A stretch of 34,626 bases of DNA. It comes from Pseudonocardia sp. Lineage in GTDB: Bacteria > Actinomycetota > Actinomycetes > Mycobacteriales > Pseudonocardiaceae. Position 1 is the first letter of the stretch; every line of letters starts with the position of its first letter. The stretch covers positions 1-34,626 of the forward strand of contig JAOZVV010000133.1 of NCBI GenBank assembly GCA_025869365.1. Direction: 5' to 3'. Below the pieces are notes generated by a model, which had not been told where the DNA came from, did no database searches, and was given only the letters and a program-made list of their open reading frames with translations. Below are positions 7,559-15,439 of this stretch, in pieces. The translations under genes were made by a program, and so were the position numbers.

Positions 7559-8134
7559 GTGAGCACGCGGCACGGACCGGACCTGCGACGGCCGGCGGTG
7601 GTGGTCGCGATCGCGCTTCCCGTGCTGCTCGCGGTCGTCGTCGCGGTCCTGGGTCTGACGTTGCGGGGCCGCGGCACAGTCGGTGCCGCGGCACCCGTCG
7701 CCGAGACGGGGCCGCTGGCCGTCGCCCCGGTGGGCGCCACGGAAGGCGGTTCCCCGGGCTGCGCCTCGTTGCTCGCGGCGCTGCCCCCCACGCTCCCCGG
7801 CGATCCCGATCCGCTGCCCGCCCGGCCGATCGCGGCCCCGTCCGAGGCGGGGATCGCGGCCTGGGCCGCGGCGCCCCGGCCGGTGGTGCTGCGCTGCGGG
7901 CTGCCCCGGCCGGCCGAGCTCGTGCCGACGTCCCCGCTCACGGACGTCAACGGCGTGAGCTGGCTGGCGCTCACGGACAACGCCCCGGACCCCGCCCTGA
8001 CCACCTACATCGCGGTGGACCGGCCCGTCTACGTCGCGCTCACCGTTCCGGCGACGGCGGGGAGCGGACCGTTGCAGGCGGTGTCCGACGCGATCTCGAC
8101 GACCCTTCCCAAGGCGCCCGTCGTCGTGCGCTGA
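7559..8134 (+). CDS. DUF3515 membrane-anchored protein
   Basis: 191 residues. An N-terminal hydrophobic segment at about residues 12-36 (VVVAIALPVLLAVVVAVLG) acts as a signal-anchor, placing the rest outside the membrane. The outer part contains GCASLLAALPPTLPG, RPVVLRCGLPRP and VNGVSWLALTD, the conserved pattern of the actinobacterial DUF3515 family, including two cysteines that could form a disulfide. Family members typically sit between thiL and ddl, as here. Function is unknown; the link to ddl and an exported location suggest a cell-envelope role, which is inference. The start is the GTG at 7559, just after the previous stop. Confidence 0.82.
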   Translation: MSTRHGPDLRRPAVVVAIALPVLLAVVVAVLGLTLRGRGTVGAAAPVAETGPLAVAPVGATEGGSPGCASLLAALPPTLPGDPDPLPARPIAAPSEAGIAAWAAAPRPVVLRCGLPRPAELVPTSPLTDVNGVSWLALTDNAPDPALTTYIAVDRPVYVALTVPATAGSGPLQAVSDAISTTLPKAPVVVR

Positions 8135-8137
8135 CGC

Positions 8138-8185
8138 GCTCGTGGGCGGACACCGCCGCGGGAACACCGGGATCGGCGCACGAGC
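8138..8185. terminator. Candidate bidirectional hairpin between convergent DUF3515 and ddl genes
   Basis: GCTCGTG (8138-8144) pairs with CACGAGC (8179-8185), with an inner GGCGG/CCGCC stem at 8145-8157. It fills the 54-base gap between the two stops. No T-run is present. Confidence 0.35.
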
Positions 8186-8188
8186 CCG

Positions 8189-9322
8189 TCAGCGCAGGCC
8201 GGTCCCGCGCGCGAGCGCCGTCTCCACCAGCGTCGCGAGCAGCGCCGGGTAGTCGACGCCGGTCTCCGCCCACATCCGCGGGTACATCGAGATCGGGGTG
8301 AAGCCGGGCATCGTGTTGATCTCGTTGACGGTCAGCTCGCCGTCCTCCCCGACGAAGAAGTCGACCCGGGCCAGGCCCTGGCAGTCCAGGGCGCGGAAGG
8401 CGTCGATCGCCATCTGCCGCAGCGCGTCGGACAGCGCGTCGTCGAGCTTGGCGGGGATGTCGAACTCGCAGGCGTCGTCGAGGTACTTGGCCTCGAAGTC
8501 GTAGAACTGCGCGGTGCTGCTCACCAGCCGGATCTCGGCGGGCAGGCTGGCGCGCAGCGTGCCGTCCGGCATCTCGAGCACCCCGCACTCGATCTCCCGA
8601 CCGACGACGGCGGCCTCCACCAGCACCTTCGGGTCGTGCTCGCGGGCGGCGGCGATCGCGGCGTCGAGCTCCGCCCAGTCCGTGACCCGGGTGATCCCGA
8701 CGGACGAGCCGGCGCGGGCGGGCTTCACGAAGACCGGCAGGCCGAGGTCCGCGCGCTGCGCGGCGGTGAGCGTCGGGACGTCGCGGCGCAGGACGACGAG
8801 CCGCCCGGCCGGGATCCCGTTCGCGGCGAGGAGCTTCTTGGTGAACTCCTTGTCCATGCCCGCGGCGCTGGCGAACACCCCGGCCCCGACGTAGGGCAGC
8901 CCGGCCATCTCCAGCAGCCCCTGCACCGTGCCGTCCTCGCCGAAGGGCCCGTGCAGGACGGGGAACACGACATCGACGCCCGCGAACACCTCGCCGGCGT
9001 GCTGCGGGTCCAGCCGGACCAGACCGCCGCGCGTCGGGTCCCCGGGCAGGACGACCGCGGCCGCGGACGCGTCGACCTCGGGCAGGCTGCGCCCCGAGAT
9101 CCTCAGGCGCTCCGGGTCGTCCGTCCCGACGACCCAGGAGCCGTCCCGCGCGATGCCGACCGGGACGACGTCGAACCGCTCCCGGTCCAGGTGTCCCAGC
9201 ACGCTCCCGGCGGAGACGCAGGAGATCGCGTGCTCCGAGCTGCGGCCCCCGAAGACGACGGCCACGCGCACACGATCGGTCCGCTCCGGCCCCGCGTCAG
9301 TGTCAAGCTCGGCGTCGCTCAT
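8189..9322 (-). CDS. ddl: D-alanine--D-alanine ligase
   Basis: 377 residues. It joins two D-alanines with ATP to make the dipeptide end of the peptidoglycan stem. Motifs in order are [12 protein letters not shown] (N-terminal loop), [32 protein letters not shown] with [12 protein letters not shown] (start of the ATP-grasp domain), [66 protein letters not shown] split across the C-terminal metal and substrate loops. The ATG at 9322 is preferred: a -10-like box ends 8 bases upstream and the family N-terminus follows within 20 residues. It lies head-to-head with the PPOX gene at 9377 and tail-to-tail with the DUF3515 gene. Confidence 0.95.
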   Translation of the reverse strand: MSDAELDTDAGPERTDRVRVAVVFGGRSSEHAISCVSAGSVLGHLDRERFDVVPVGIARDGSWVVGTDDPERLRISGRSLPEVDASAAAVVLPGDPTRGGLVRLDPQHAGEVFAGVDVVFPVLHGPFGEDGTVQGLLEMAGLPYVGAGVFASAAGMDKEFTKKLLAANGIPAGRLVVLRRDVPTLTAAQRADLGLPVFVKPARAGSSVGITRVTDWAELDAAIAAAREHDPKVLVEAAVVGREIECGVLEMPDGTLRASLPAEIRLVSSTAQFYDFEAKYLDDACEFDIPAKLDDALSDALRQMAIDAFRALDCQGLARVDFFVGEDGELTVNEINTMPGFTPISMYPRMWAETGVDYPALLATLVETALARGTGLR

Positions 9323-9330
9323 GACCGGCG

Positions 9331-9336
9331 AGCGTA
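9331..9336 (-). promoter_or_regulatory. Candidate -10 box for leaderless ddl
   Basis: TACGCT on the minus strand ends 8 bases before the ATG of ddl, with no Shine-Dalgarno between. The 54-base divergent gap also holds the box at 9365-9370 for the opposite gene. Confidence 0.33.
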
Positions 9337-9364
9337 GGGCACCGGTCACCCGGGTGGCGCGTGC

Positions 9365-9370
9365 CACACT
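9365..9370 (+). promoter_or_regulatory. Candidate -10 box for the leaderless PPOX gene
   Basis: CACACT ends 6 bases before the GTG at 9377. No Shine-Dalgarno lies in the gap (CCCCCG). Confidence 0.3.
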
Positions 9371-9376
9371 CCCCCG

Positions 9377-9811
9377 GTGAGCGCACAGGATCTGGAAGCC
9401 GTCCGCCATCTCGTCCGCAAGGAGAACGGCCTCGCGAGCGTGACGGTCGTACGGGCCGACGGCACGCCCCACTCGTCCCTGGTCAACGCCGGCGTCCTGG
9501 CCCATCCGACGAACGGCGAACCCGTCGTCGGCTACGTCACCTACGGCCCGGTGAAGCTGCGCAACCTGCGGGCGCGGCCGGCCACCTCGGTGCTGTGGCG
9601 GGCCGGCTGGCGGTGGGCCGCGGTGGACGGCCCCTCGGAGCTGGTCGGCCCCGGGGACGTCGACGCGGAGTCCCTGCGCCTGCTGCTGCGGGCGGTCTTC
9701 GAGGCCGCGGGCGGCACCCACGAGGACTGGGACACCTACGACCGCGTGATGCGCGAGGAGGGCCGGGTCGCCGTGCTGGTGACGCCGGAGCGGGTGTACG
9801 GCAACGCCTGA
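9377..9811 (+). CDS. PPOX-class flavin/F420-dependent oxidoreductase-like protein
   Basis: 144 residues forming a single split-barrel fold of the pyridoxamine-phosphate-oxidase superfamily. Seen are [22 protein letters not shown] at the N-terminus (first barrel strands), [15 protein letters not shown] and [14 protein letters not shown] (central strands), and a C-terminal [13 protein letters not shown] strand. Actinobacterial proteins of this size and pattern mostly bind coenzyme F420 or FMN and reduce small electrophiles. The cofactor and substrate cannot be decided here. GTG start with a candidate leaderless promoter; divergent from ddl. No partner gene suggests its pathway. Confidence 0.8.
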   Translation: MSAQDLEAVRHLVRKENGLASVTVVRADGTPHSSLVNAGVLAHPTNGEPVVGYVTYGPVKLRNLRARPATSVLWRAGWRWAAVDGPSELVGPGDVDAESLRLLLRAVFEAAGGTHEDWDTYDRVMREEGRVAVLVTPERVYGNA

Positions 9812-9822
9812 CCCCCGCTGTA

Positions 9823-9845
9823 GGGGATCACCTGTGGGGGATCAC
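9823..9845 (+). repeat. Direct repeat upstream of the MFS gene
   Basis: GGGGATCAC occurs at 9823-9831 and 9837-9845, 14 bases start to start, about 95-115 bases before the MFS start. It could be a tandem regulator site. No regulator gene is adjacent. Confidence 0.35.
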
Positions 9846-9892
9846 ACGGCCCGGCCGGGAACCTTCGGGTCGACCGTGGCGCGACGCAACGG

Positions 9893-9913
9893 TTAGCCTG
9901 AGACAACTAATCT
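9893..9913 (+). promoter_or_regulatory. Candidate promoter/operator of the MFS gene
   Basis: TAATCT at 9908-9913 resembles a -10 box, 26 bases before the start codon. It overlaps a small dyad, TTAG (9893-9896) and CTAA (9907-9910), that could serve as an operator half-site pair. No clear -35 is seen. Confidence 0.28.
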
Positions 9914-9939
9914 CGTCCGCGTCTCGGGTAGGAGGCTCC

Positions 9940-12591
9940 GTGCCAACCGAATCGGCAGTTCTCGATCGGGCCGGGAACGGTCAGGACGATCCCGACCCCC
10001 GGTACAAGTGGATCGCGCTGTCCAACACCACGCTGGGCATGCTGATGGCGACGATCAACTCGTCGATCGTGCTCATCGCCCTGCCGGACATCTTCCGGGG
10101 CATCGGGATCGACCCGCTGGAGTCCTCCAACACCAGCTACCTGCTGTGGATGATCATGGGTTTCCTCGTGGTCACCGCGGTGCTGGTGGTCGGCTTCGGC
10201 CGGCTCGGGGACATGTTCGGCCGCGTCCGCATGTACAACGTCGGCTTCGCGATCTTCGCGGTCGCGTCGGTCTTCCTGGGGATCACCTGGCAGCAGGGCG
10301 ACGCGGCCGCGATCTGGCTGATCGGGTGGCGCATCGTGCAGGGCGTCGGCGGCGCCTTCCTGATGGCGAACTCGAGCGCGATCCTCACCGATGCGTTCCC
10401 CGTGCACCAACGCGGGACGGCCCTGGGCATCAACGGCGTCGCCGCGATCGCCGGCTCGTTCCTCGGCCTGGTCATCGGCGGCCTGCTCGGACCGGTGAAC
10501 TGGCACCTCGTCTTCTTCGTGTCCGTCCCGTTCGGGGTGTTCGGGACGATCTGGGCCTATCTCAAGCTCAAGGACAACGGCCGCCGCCAGCCCGCCAAGA
10601 TGGACTGGTGGGGCAACATCACCTTCGCGGTGGGTCTCGTCGCCGTGCTGGTGGGGATCACCTACGGCATCCAGCCCTACGGCGGGCACACGATGGGCTG
10701 GACGAGCCCGATGGTGCTCGGCTGCATCATCGGCGGCGTCGCGGTGCTGATCCTCTTCGGGTTCATCGAGACCCGGGTGGCGAAGCCCCTCTTCGAGCTC
10801 TCGCTGTTCAGGAACCGCCCCTTCACACTGGGCAACATCGCGAACCTCCTCGCCTCGCTCGGGCGCGGCGGCCTGCAGTTCGTGCTGATCATCTGGCTGC
10901 AGGGCATCTGGCTGCCGCAACACGGCTACAGCTTCGAGCAGACGCCGCTGTGGGCCGGCATCTACATGCTGCCCCTGACCGTCGGCTTCCTCGTCTCGGC
11001 ACCGCTGTCCGGCTGGCTCTCGGACCGGTGGGGCGCCCGGTGGTTCACCTCCGGCGGCATGGTGGTCACCGCCGTGAGCTTCGTGCTCCTGGAGATCCTG
11101 CCGGTGGACTTCGACTACTGGCTCTTCGCGCTGATCCTGCTGCTCAACGGGATCGGCATGGGCCTGTTCGCCTCGCCGAACCGGGCGGAGATCATGAACG
11201 CGCTCCCGCCGAACGCCCGGGGTGCCGGCGCCGGCATGACCGCGACGTTCCAGAACTCCGCGATGGTGCTGTCGATCGGCTTCTTCTTCAGCCTGATGAT
11301 CGCCGGGCTGTCCTCGCACCTGCCGTCGGTGATGGAGAGCGGGCTGCTGCAGAACGGCGTGCCCGCGGCCGACGCGAGCCGCATCGCGGACCTGCCGCCC
11401 GTCGGCGTCCTGTTCGCCGCGTTCCTCGGCTACAACCCCGTCCAGCAACTGCTCGGCAACGTCCTGAACGTCATCCCGCCGGACCAGGCCGCGTTCCTCA
11501 CCGGGCGCAGCTTCTTCCCGAACCTGATCTCCGGCCCGTTCTCCGACGGCCTCACCGCGGCGTTCTGGTTCGCCGTCGCCGCCTGCCTCGTCGCCGCCGT
11601 CGCGTCGGCGCTGACCGGGAAGCGGAACCTCGGGGCGACGCAGCACGAGCCCGTCGGCGCCGAGCTGGCCGCCGAGGGGGGTGAGCTCGTCGACGAGGAG
11701 GGCCTCCACCGGAACCCCACCGCGGGCACCGGGCCGACGGCCGCCGCGCCGGTCGGGGCCCCGAACCCGCTCGGGGCCGGGACCGAACCCGGTGCGCCGG
11801 GGACGGTCGTGGGATCCCTGCGCACGCCGCACGGCACCGCGGTCGCCCAGGGCGTCGTCACCGTCACCGCGCCGGACGGGCACCAGGTCGGGCGCGCCGA
11901 GGTCGACCCCGCCGGCGGCTACGCGCTGGCCGGGCTCGGCACCGGCACGTTCATGGTCGTCGCGACCGCCCCGGGGTTCCGGCCGGAGGTCGTCGCGGTC
12001 ACCCTCAACGGCCGCGGCGCCCAGCAGGACTTCGCCCTGCGCGGGGACGGCGCGGTCCACGGGATCGTGCGCTCGGGCACCGCCCCGGCGGGCCTCCCGG
12101 ACGTCACCGTGCTCGCGCTCGACGCGGCCGGGCGGCTCACCGGCCGGACCGTGACCGGCCGGGACGGCACCTTCCGGATGGACGGGCTGCCGGTCGGGCC
12201 GACCACGATCACGGCCACCGTCGCGGGCCGGGCGCCCCGCGCGACGTCCGTCCACGTCGTCGCCGAGACCTCGGTCCCCGTCGAGCTCGCGATCGCGGCC
12301 GCGGGGGGCCTCGCCGGCCGGGTCAGCGCACCGGACGGGCGACCGCTCCCGGACGCGATGGTCACGGTCGTGGACCGCGAGGGGACGGTCGTCGCGACCA
12401 CCACGAGCGGGCCGGACGGCGTCTACCGCGTCCCGGAGCTGCTCGCCGGCACCTACACGGTCACCACGAGCGTGCACCTGCCCGGCGTCGCGCGGGTGGA
12501 CCTCACGGGATCGGGGACGGTCACCGCGGACGTGCAGCTCGCCGCGGTGGGCGAGCCCCGGACCGCCCGGACGCCGGTCGCGGGCGACTGA
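9940..12591 (+). CDS. DHA2-type MFS transporter fused to three carboxypeptidase-regulatory-like repeats
   Basis: 883 residues. Residues ~20-560 form a 14-span EmrB/QacA-type exporter: the first span region ALSNTTLGMLMATINSSIV, motif A-like GFGRLGDMFGRVRMYN, and motif C-like GINGVAAIAGSFLGLVIGG in span 5. A linker (~565-620, Gly/Ala/Glu-rich) leads to three tandem beta-sandwich repeats at about 621-700, 703-785 and 787-868. Each starts G-x-V/L-x-G and contains DG/GG-x-Y/F plus L-x-x-G-T/P-x-x-(V/I)-x-A, the pattern of CarboxypepD_reg-like domains. The start is the GTG at 9940, with AGGAGG 4 bases upstream. DHA2 proteins usually end soon after the last span, so the 260-residue tail is unusual. 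With 14 spans it would be cytoplasmic, whereas these modules are mostly found outside cells. The substrate is unknown; drug or lipid export is only a family expectation. Confidence 0.9.
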   Translation: MPTESAVLDRAGNGQDDPDPRYKWIALSNTTLGMLMATINSSIVLIALPDIFRGIGIDPLESSNTSYLLWMIMGFLVVTAVLVVGFGRLGDMFGRVRMYNVGFAIFAVASVFLGITWQQGDAAAIWLIGWRIVQGVGGAFLMANSSAILTDAFPVHQRGTALGINGVAAIAGSFLGLVIGGLLGPVNWHLVFFVSVPFGVFGTIWAYLKLKDNGRRQPAKMDWWGNITFAVGLVAVLVGITYGIQPYGGHTMGWTSPMVLGCIIGGVAVLILFGFIETRVAKPLFELSLFRNRPFTLGNIANLLASLGRGGLQFVLIIWLQGIWLPQHGYSFEQTPLWAGIYMLPLTVGFLVSAPLSGWLSDRWGARWFTSGGMVVTAVSFVLLEILPVDFDYWLFALILLLNGIGMGLFASPNRAEIMNALPPNARGAGAGMTATFQNSAMVLSIGFFFSLMIAGLSSHLPSVMESGLLQNGVPAADASRIADLPPVGVLFAAFLGYNPVQQLLGNVLNVIPPDQAAFLTGRSFFPNLISGPFSDGLTAAFWFAVAACLVAAVASALTGKRNLGATQHEPVGAELAAEGGELVDEEGLHRNPTAGTGPTAAAPVGAPNPLGAGTEPGAPGTVVGSLRTPHGTAVAQGVVTVTAPDGHQVGRAEVDPAGGYALAGLGTGTFMVVATAPGFRPEVVAVTLNGRGAQQDFALRGDGAVHGIVRSGTAPAGLPDVTVLALDAAGRLTGRTVTGRDGTFRMDGLPVGPTTITATVAGRAPRATSVHVVAETSVPVELAIAAAGGLAGRVSAPDGRPLPDAMVTVVDREGTVVATTTSGPDGVYRVPELLAGTYTVTTSVHLPGVARVDLTGSGTVTADVQLAAVGEPRTARTPVAGD

Positions 12592-12606
12592 CCGGGCCTT
12601 GGCTGA

Positions 12607-12661
12607 GTTCAGGAAAGCCACATTCATGTAAACCCCTTACATGAATGTGGCTTTCCTGAAC
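12607..12661. repeat. Perfect 25-bp inverted repeat, copy A of a dispersed palindrome
   Basis: Arms at 12607-12631 and 12637-12661 are perfect complements around the 5-base loop ACCCC. The arms contain CAGGAAAGCCAC and its complement. It sits in the 73-base gap between the convergent MFS and hydrolase genes, so it would form a hairpin in both transcripts. A near-identical copy is at 34518-34572. There is no T-tract on either side, so a role as bidirectional terminator is inference. Confidence 0.9.
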
Positions 12662-12664
12662 CTG

Positions 12665-13567
12665 CTACAGGAACCGGCGGACCGCCTCGGCCACCTCCTC
12701 CGGCGCCTCGATCGGGACGAAGTGGCCCACGTCCTGCAGCATCGTGAGGGTGTGGTCCGGCAGGGTGCGCTCCAGGCCCTCCGCGAAGGCCGGCGGGAAC
12801 AGCGGGTCCGCCGCGCCCCAGACCACCGCCGCGGGCACCGTGACCGGCGGCGGGAACTCCGCGTCCCGGGCCGCGAGCGCCGCGAAGACCGCCGACGAGC
12901 CCGAGCGGTACCAGTTCACGCTTCGCGAGAACGCGTGCCTGCGGGCGTAGGCACGCACCAGGTCCTCGAGGTGGTCCTGGCGGAAGGCCGACGGCCGGCT
13001 GCCCCAGTGCCCGTAGAAGTGCCGCAGGTAGTGCAGGACCGCGGCCCGGTTCCCGTCGACGAGCTCGCTGGAGAGCCGGAGCCGGTGGAAGTCCTGGTAC
13101 CAGAACTCCCCGCGCCGGTCCGGCTCCAGCGCGAGCGGAACGGACGCCGGGTGCACCGGGTTGCCGAGCACGAGACCGGTGACCCGCTCCGGGGACTCCC
13201 GCGCGAGCTGGATCGCGACCGAGGAGCCCACGTCGTAGCCCACGAGCACGGCCTGCCGGATGTCCAGCGCGTCGAGCACGTCACGAACCACGCCGACCTG
13301 GTCCGCGCGGCCGAAACGGTCCGGGTGCATGTCGGTGTCCATCGAGCCGCCGAAGCCGCGGAAGTCGATCGCGACGACGTCGGCCTCGGCCTCCAGCAGC
13401 GGCCGAAGCCACCGGTAGTCGATCCAGAACCCGGGCCAGCCGTGCAGGCAGACGACCGCCGGGCCGCTGCCGCCACGGGTGTAGTGGACGATCTGTCCGG
13501 CGCTGTCCCGCAGGGTCCCGTGTCCCCAGCGGGGACTCTCCGGGGGGAGCTCGGGTCTCGTCGCCAC
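12665..13567 (-). CDS. Alpha/beta hydrolase, epoxide-hydrolase-like
   Basis: 300 residues. The oxyanion motif HGWPG is at 42-46, DFRGFGGS follows, and the nucleophile elbow VGYDVG puts Asp112, not Ser, at the active site; the C-terminal catalytic His is in DVGHFVPIEAPEE. An Asp nucleophile with HGWPG is typical of epoxide hydrolases and haloalkane-dehalogenase relatives. VWGAADPLFPP near the C-terminus holds the likely charge-relay acid. The GTG at 13567 gives a normal family N-terminus and an 11-base gap from the upstream SnoaL-like gene, suggesting cotranscription; an in-frame upstream extension would overlap that gene. The substrate is unknown. Confidence 0.86.
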   Translation of the reverse strand: MATRPELPPESPRWGHGTLRDSAGQIVHYTRGGSGPAVVCLHGWPGFWIDYRWLRPLLEAEADVVAIDFRGFGGSMDTDMHPDRFGRADQVGVVRDVLDALDIRQAVLVGYDVGSSVAIQLARESPERVTGLVLGNPVHPASVPLALEPDRRGEFWYQDFHRLRLSSELVDGNRAAVLHYLRHFYGHWGSRPSAFRQDHLEDLVRAYARRHAFSRSVNWYRSGSSAVFAALAARDAEFPPPVTVPAAVVWGAADPLFPPAFAEGLERTLPDHTLTMLQDVGHFVPIEAPEEVAEAVRRFL

Positions 13568-13578
13568 CCGGGAACCCG

Positions 13579-13923
13579 TCAGCGCGGCACGGGGGTGAAC
13601 CGGGCGGTCTGCGCCGTGATCAGGCCGTCGACGACGACCACGGTGTCGATGCCGTCGGACGCGGTCACCGCGTCGGCCTCCAGCGTCCACTCCAGCAGGA
13701 TCACGCCGTTCGCCTCCGTGACCGTGCTCGTCGTGAACACCGCGCCCGGCAGGTTCTCCCCGATCGACGCGAACGTCGCCCGGATCTCCTCGTGCCCGGT
13801 GGCGACCGCGCCGGAGGTGATCAGGACCGCGTCCGGCGCGTAGTCCGCGACGAGCTCGTCCAGATCCCCGGCGTTGAGGGCTTTCAGGTGGTGGTCGAGC
13901 ACATCGGCCGGGCTGCGCGTCAT
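13579..13923 (-). CDS. SnoaL-like / NTF2-fold protein
   Basis: 114 residues with the pattern of small NTF2-like proteins: an N-terminal helix ADVLDHHLKALNAGDLDELVADYAPDAVL split over the helix-strand start, ATGHEEIRATFASIG, then paired strands (GVILLEWTLEAD, IDTVVVVDGLITAQT). Such folds act as polyketide cyclases, isomerases or binding proteins; nothing here fixes a role. The ATG at 13923 is preferred over upstream in-frame starts because the family sequence begins there and GAGAGG precedes it. Its stop is 11 bases before the epoxide-hydrolase-like gene, so they probably form a pair; a shared hydrolase/cyclase pathway is possible but not shown. Confidence 0.8.
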   Translation of the reverse strand: MTRSPADVLDHHLKALNAGDLDELVADYAPDAVLITSGAVATGHEEIRATFASIGENLPGAVFTTSTVTEANGVILLEWTLEADAVTASDGIDTVVVVDGLITAQTARFTPVPR

Positions 13924-13969
13924 CGTGTCTGGGCCTCTCGCGTCGTTGCGGGGTGGTGTGTGCCCGACG

Positions 13970-15364
13970 CTAGCGAGCGTCGGGAGCATCCGATAGTGCC
14001 GCGCGGAGGATCGTCGCGACGGCCGGCAGCGCCGCCCGCAGCTCCGCCCGGGTCGAGCCCGCGTAGCCCAGCACGATCCCCGCCGTCGAGGCCGCCGGCC
14101 CGGGAGCGGGGGTGACCAGGTGGCGCTGCAGCCCGTCCAGCGCGATCCCGGCCGCCTCGGCCGCGTCGAGCACGGTCCGTTCCGCCGTGACGTCCGGCAG
14201 TCCGATGACGACGTGCGCGCCCGCCTCGTCCCCCCGCACCGCGATCCCGGCCAGCGCCTCGACGACCTCCGCCCGCCGCCCCGCCAGCTCGCGACGCACC
14301 CGGCGCAGGTGCCGGGCCAGGTCCCCGGACGCCGCGAAGGCCGTGAACACCCGCTGCCCGGCCGGGGCGGGCCGCGTCCCGGTGCGGTCCCGCTGCCGCG
14401 CCACGGCTTCCCGCAGCGCCCGCGGGGCGACGAGCCAGCCGGCGCCGAGCGTCGGGGTCAGGATCTTGCTGGCGGTCCCCAGGTGCGCGACGATGTCCGG
14501 CCCGAGCGCCGCGAGCAGCGGCAACGGGGCCACGTCGTAGCGCAGCTCGCCGTCGTAGTCGTCCTCGAGGACGACGAACCCGTCCGCGCGCGCCCGCTCG
14601 ACCAGCGCCACCCGGCGGGCCGCGGGCAGCCGCCCCCCGAGCGGGAACTGGTGCGCCGGGGTGCAGTAGACGGCCGCGAGTCCGGCCGGGAGCGCCTCGA
14701 CGACCAGCCCCGCCTCGTCCACCGGCACCGGCACCACCCGCAGCCCGGCGGCCCGGAGCCCGCCCACCGCCCGCTGGTACCCCGGGTCCTCGACGGCGAC
14801 GGCGGAGCCCGCCGGAAGGGTCCGCGCGATCTCGGCGATCGCCCCGGTACTGCCCCCGGTGGCCAGGACGTCCTCCGGGGCCGCGGGCAGCCCTCGGTGC
14901 CGCAGCAGATGCTCGACGACGGCGGCCCGGAACTCCGGCAGCCCCTCCGGCCTGGGTTCGGCGTCCGGCGCGGGGTCCGCCGCGGCCCGCCAGGCCCGGC
15001 GCCAGGCCCCGCGGTCCAGCACCTCGGTGCAGGGGACGCCGGCCCGCATCATGACGAGCCCGCCGGCGCTGCCTCCCGCTGCCGCGCGGGCCGGGGCGGG
15101 GGCGGGCGAGGCGGGCGGCGCCGTCGTCACGTAGGTGCCCGCGCCGACCCGGCCCTCCACCCAGCCCTCGGCCAGCAGCTGCTCGTACGCCGCGGACGTG
15201 ACCGTCCGGCTGAGCCCGAGCGTCGCGGCGAGCGCCCGGGTCGAGGGCAGGCGGTCCCCCGCCCGCAGTGCTCCCCCGGCGGCCGCACCCCGGAGGGCCG
15301 CGGCCAGCTGGGCGGCCAGCGGCTCACCGCCGGCGCGGTCGAGCACGATCGGCGGGACGTCCAC
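13970..15364 (-). CDS. MocR-type regulator: GntR HTH plus PLP aminotransferase-like domain
   Basis: 464 residues. Residues ~10-75 form a GntR winged helix (LAAQLAAALRGA, LPSTRALAATLGLSR, AYEQLLAEGWVEGRVGAGTYV). Residues ~110-460 are a fold-type I aminotransferase-like domain, with VLATGGSTGAIAEIARTL, VAVEDPGYQRAVGG, FVVLEDDYDGELRYD and GTASKILTPTLGAGW, in which Lys300 should bind PLP. Members such as PdxR and GabR sense PLP or amino compounds. It is divergent from a PPOX-fold gene at 15436, and a CTGNCAGG direct repeat lies in the gap, the kind of arrangement MocR proteins control. The GTG at 15364 follows GAGGAGG by 9 bases. PdxR identity is possible, but no pdxS/pdxT genes are here. Confidence 0.92.
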   Translation of the reverse strand: MDVPPIVLDRAGGEPLAAQLAAALRGAAAGGALRAGDRLPSTRALAATLGLSRTVTSAAYEQLLAEGWVEGRVGAGTYVTTAPPASPAPAPARAAAGGSAGGLVMMRAGVPCTEVLDRGAWRRAWRAAADPAPDAEPRPEGLPEFRAAVVEHLLRHRGLPAAPEDVLATGGSTGAIAEIARTLPAGSAVAVEDPGYQRAVGGLRAAGLRVVPVPVDEAGLVVEALPAGLAAVYCTPAHQFPLGGRLPAARRVALVERARADGFVVLEDDYDGELRYDVAPLPLLAALGPDIVAHLGTASKILTPTLGAGWLVAPRALREAVARQRDRTGTRPAPAGQRVFTAFAASGDLARHLRRVRRELAGRRAEVVEALAGIAVRGDEAGAHVVIGLPDVTAERTVLDAAEAAGIALDGLQRHLVTPAPGPAASTAGIVLGYAGSTRAELRAALPAVATILRAALSDAPDAR

Positions 15365-15399
15365 GTCGAATGGCCTCCTCGATCTCCTCCGGAATGGCC

Positions 15400-15435
15400 C
15401 TGCCAGGATGCCACCGTGGCGCCCAGACTGACAGG
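15400..15435. promoter_or_regulatory. Candidate MocR operator: CTGNCAGG direct repeat
   Basis: CTGCCAGG at 15400-15407 and CTGACAGG at 15428-15435, 28 bases apart start to start. They lie in the gap between the divergent MocR and PPOX genes. MocR regulators characterised elsewhere commonly bind direct repeats, so this is a reasonable but untested operator. Confidence 0.35.
15404..15409 (+). promoter_or_regulatory. Candidate -10 box in front of a leader ORF
   Basis: CAGGAT ends 6 bases before a GTG at 15416, matching the spacing seen at 20163-20168 and 19739-19744. It overlaps the first copy of the CTGNCAGG repeat, so a bound regulator could block it. Confidence 0.3.
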
Positions 15436-15439
15436 GTGA
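15416..15439 (+). CDS. Possible 7-codon leader peptide coupled to the PPOX gene
   Basis: GTG at 15416 opens the short reading VAPRLTG, ending in TGA at 15437-15439. The stop overlaps the GTG start of the next gene (GTGA, 15436-15439). The downstream gene has no ribosome-binding site of its own, so translation could be handed over by termination-reinitiation. Very short, so chance cannot be excluded. Confidence 0.25.
   Translation: MAPRLTG

Noticed and set aside
12607..12661. Insertion-sequence or MITE end
   Set aside because: No transposase is nearby, no target-site duplication is seen flanking the repeat, and the element is just one hairpin, so a mobile origin is not supported by this window alone.
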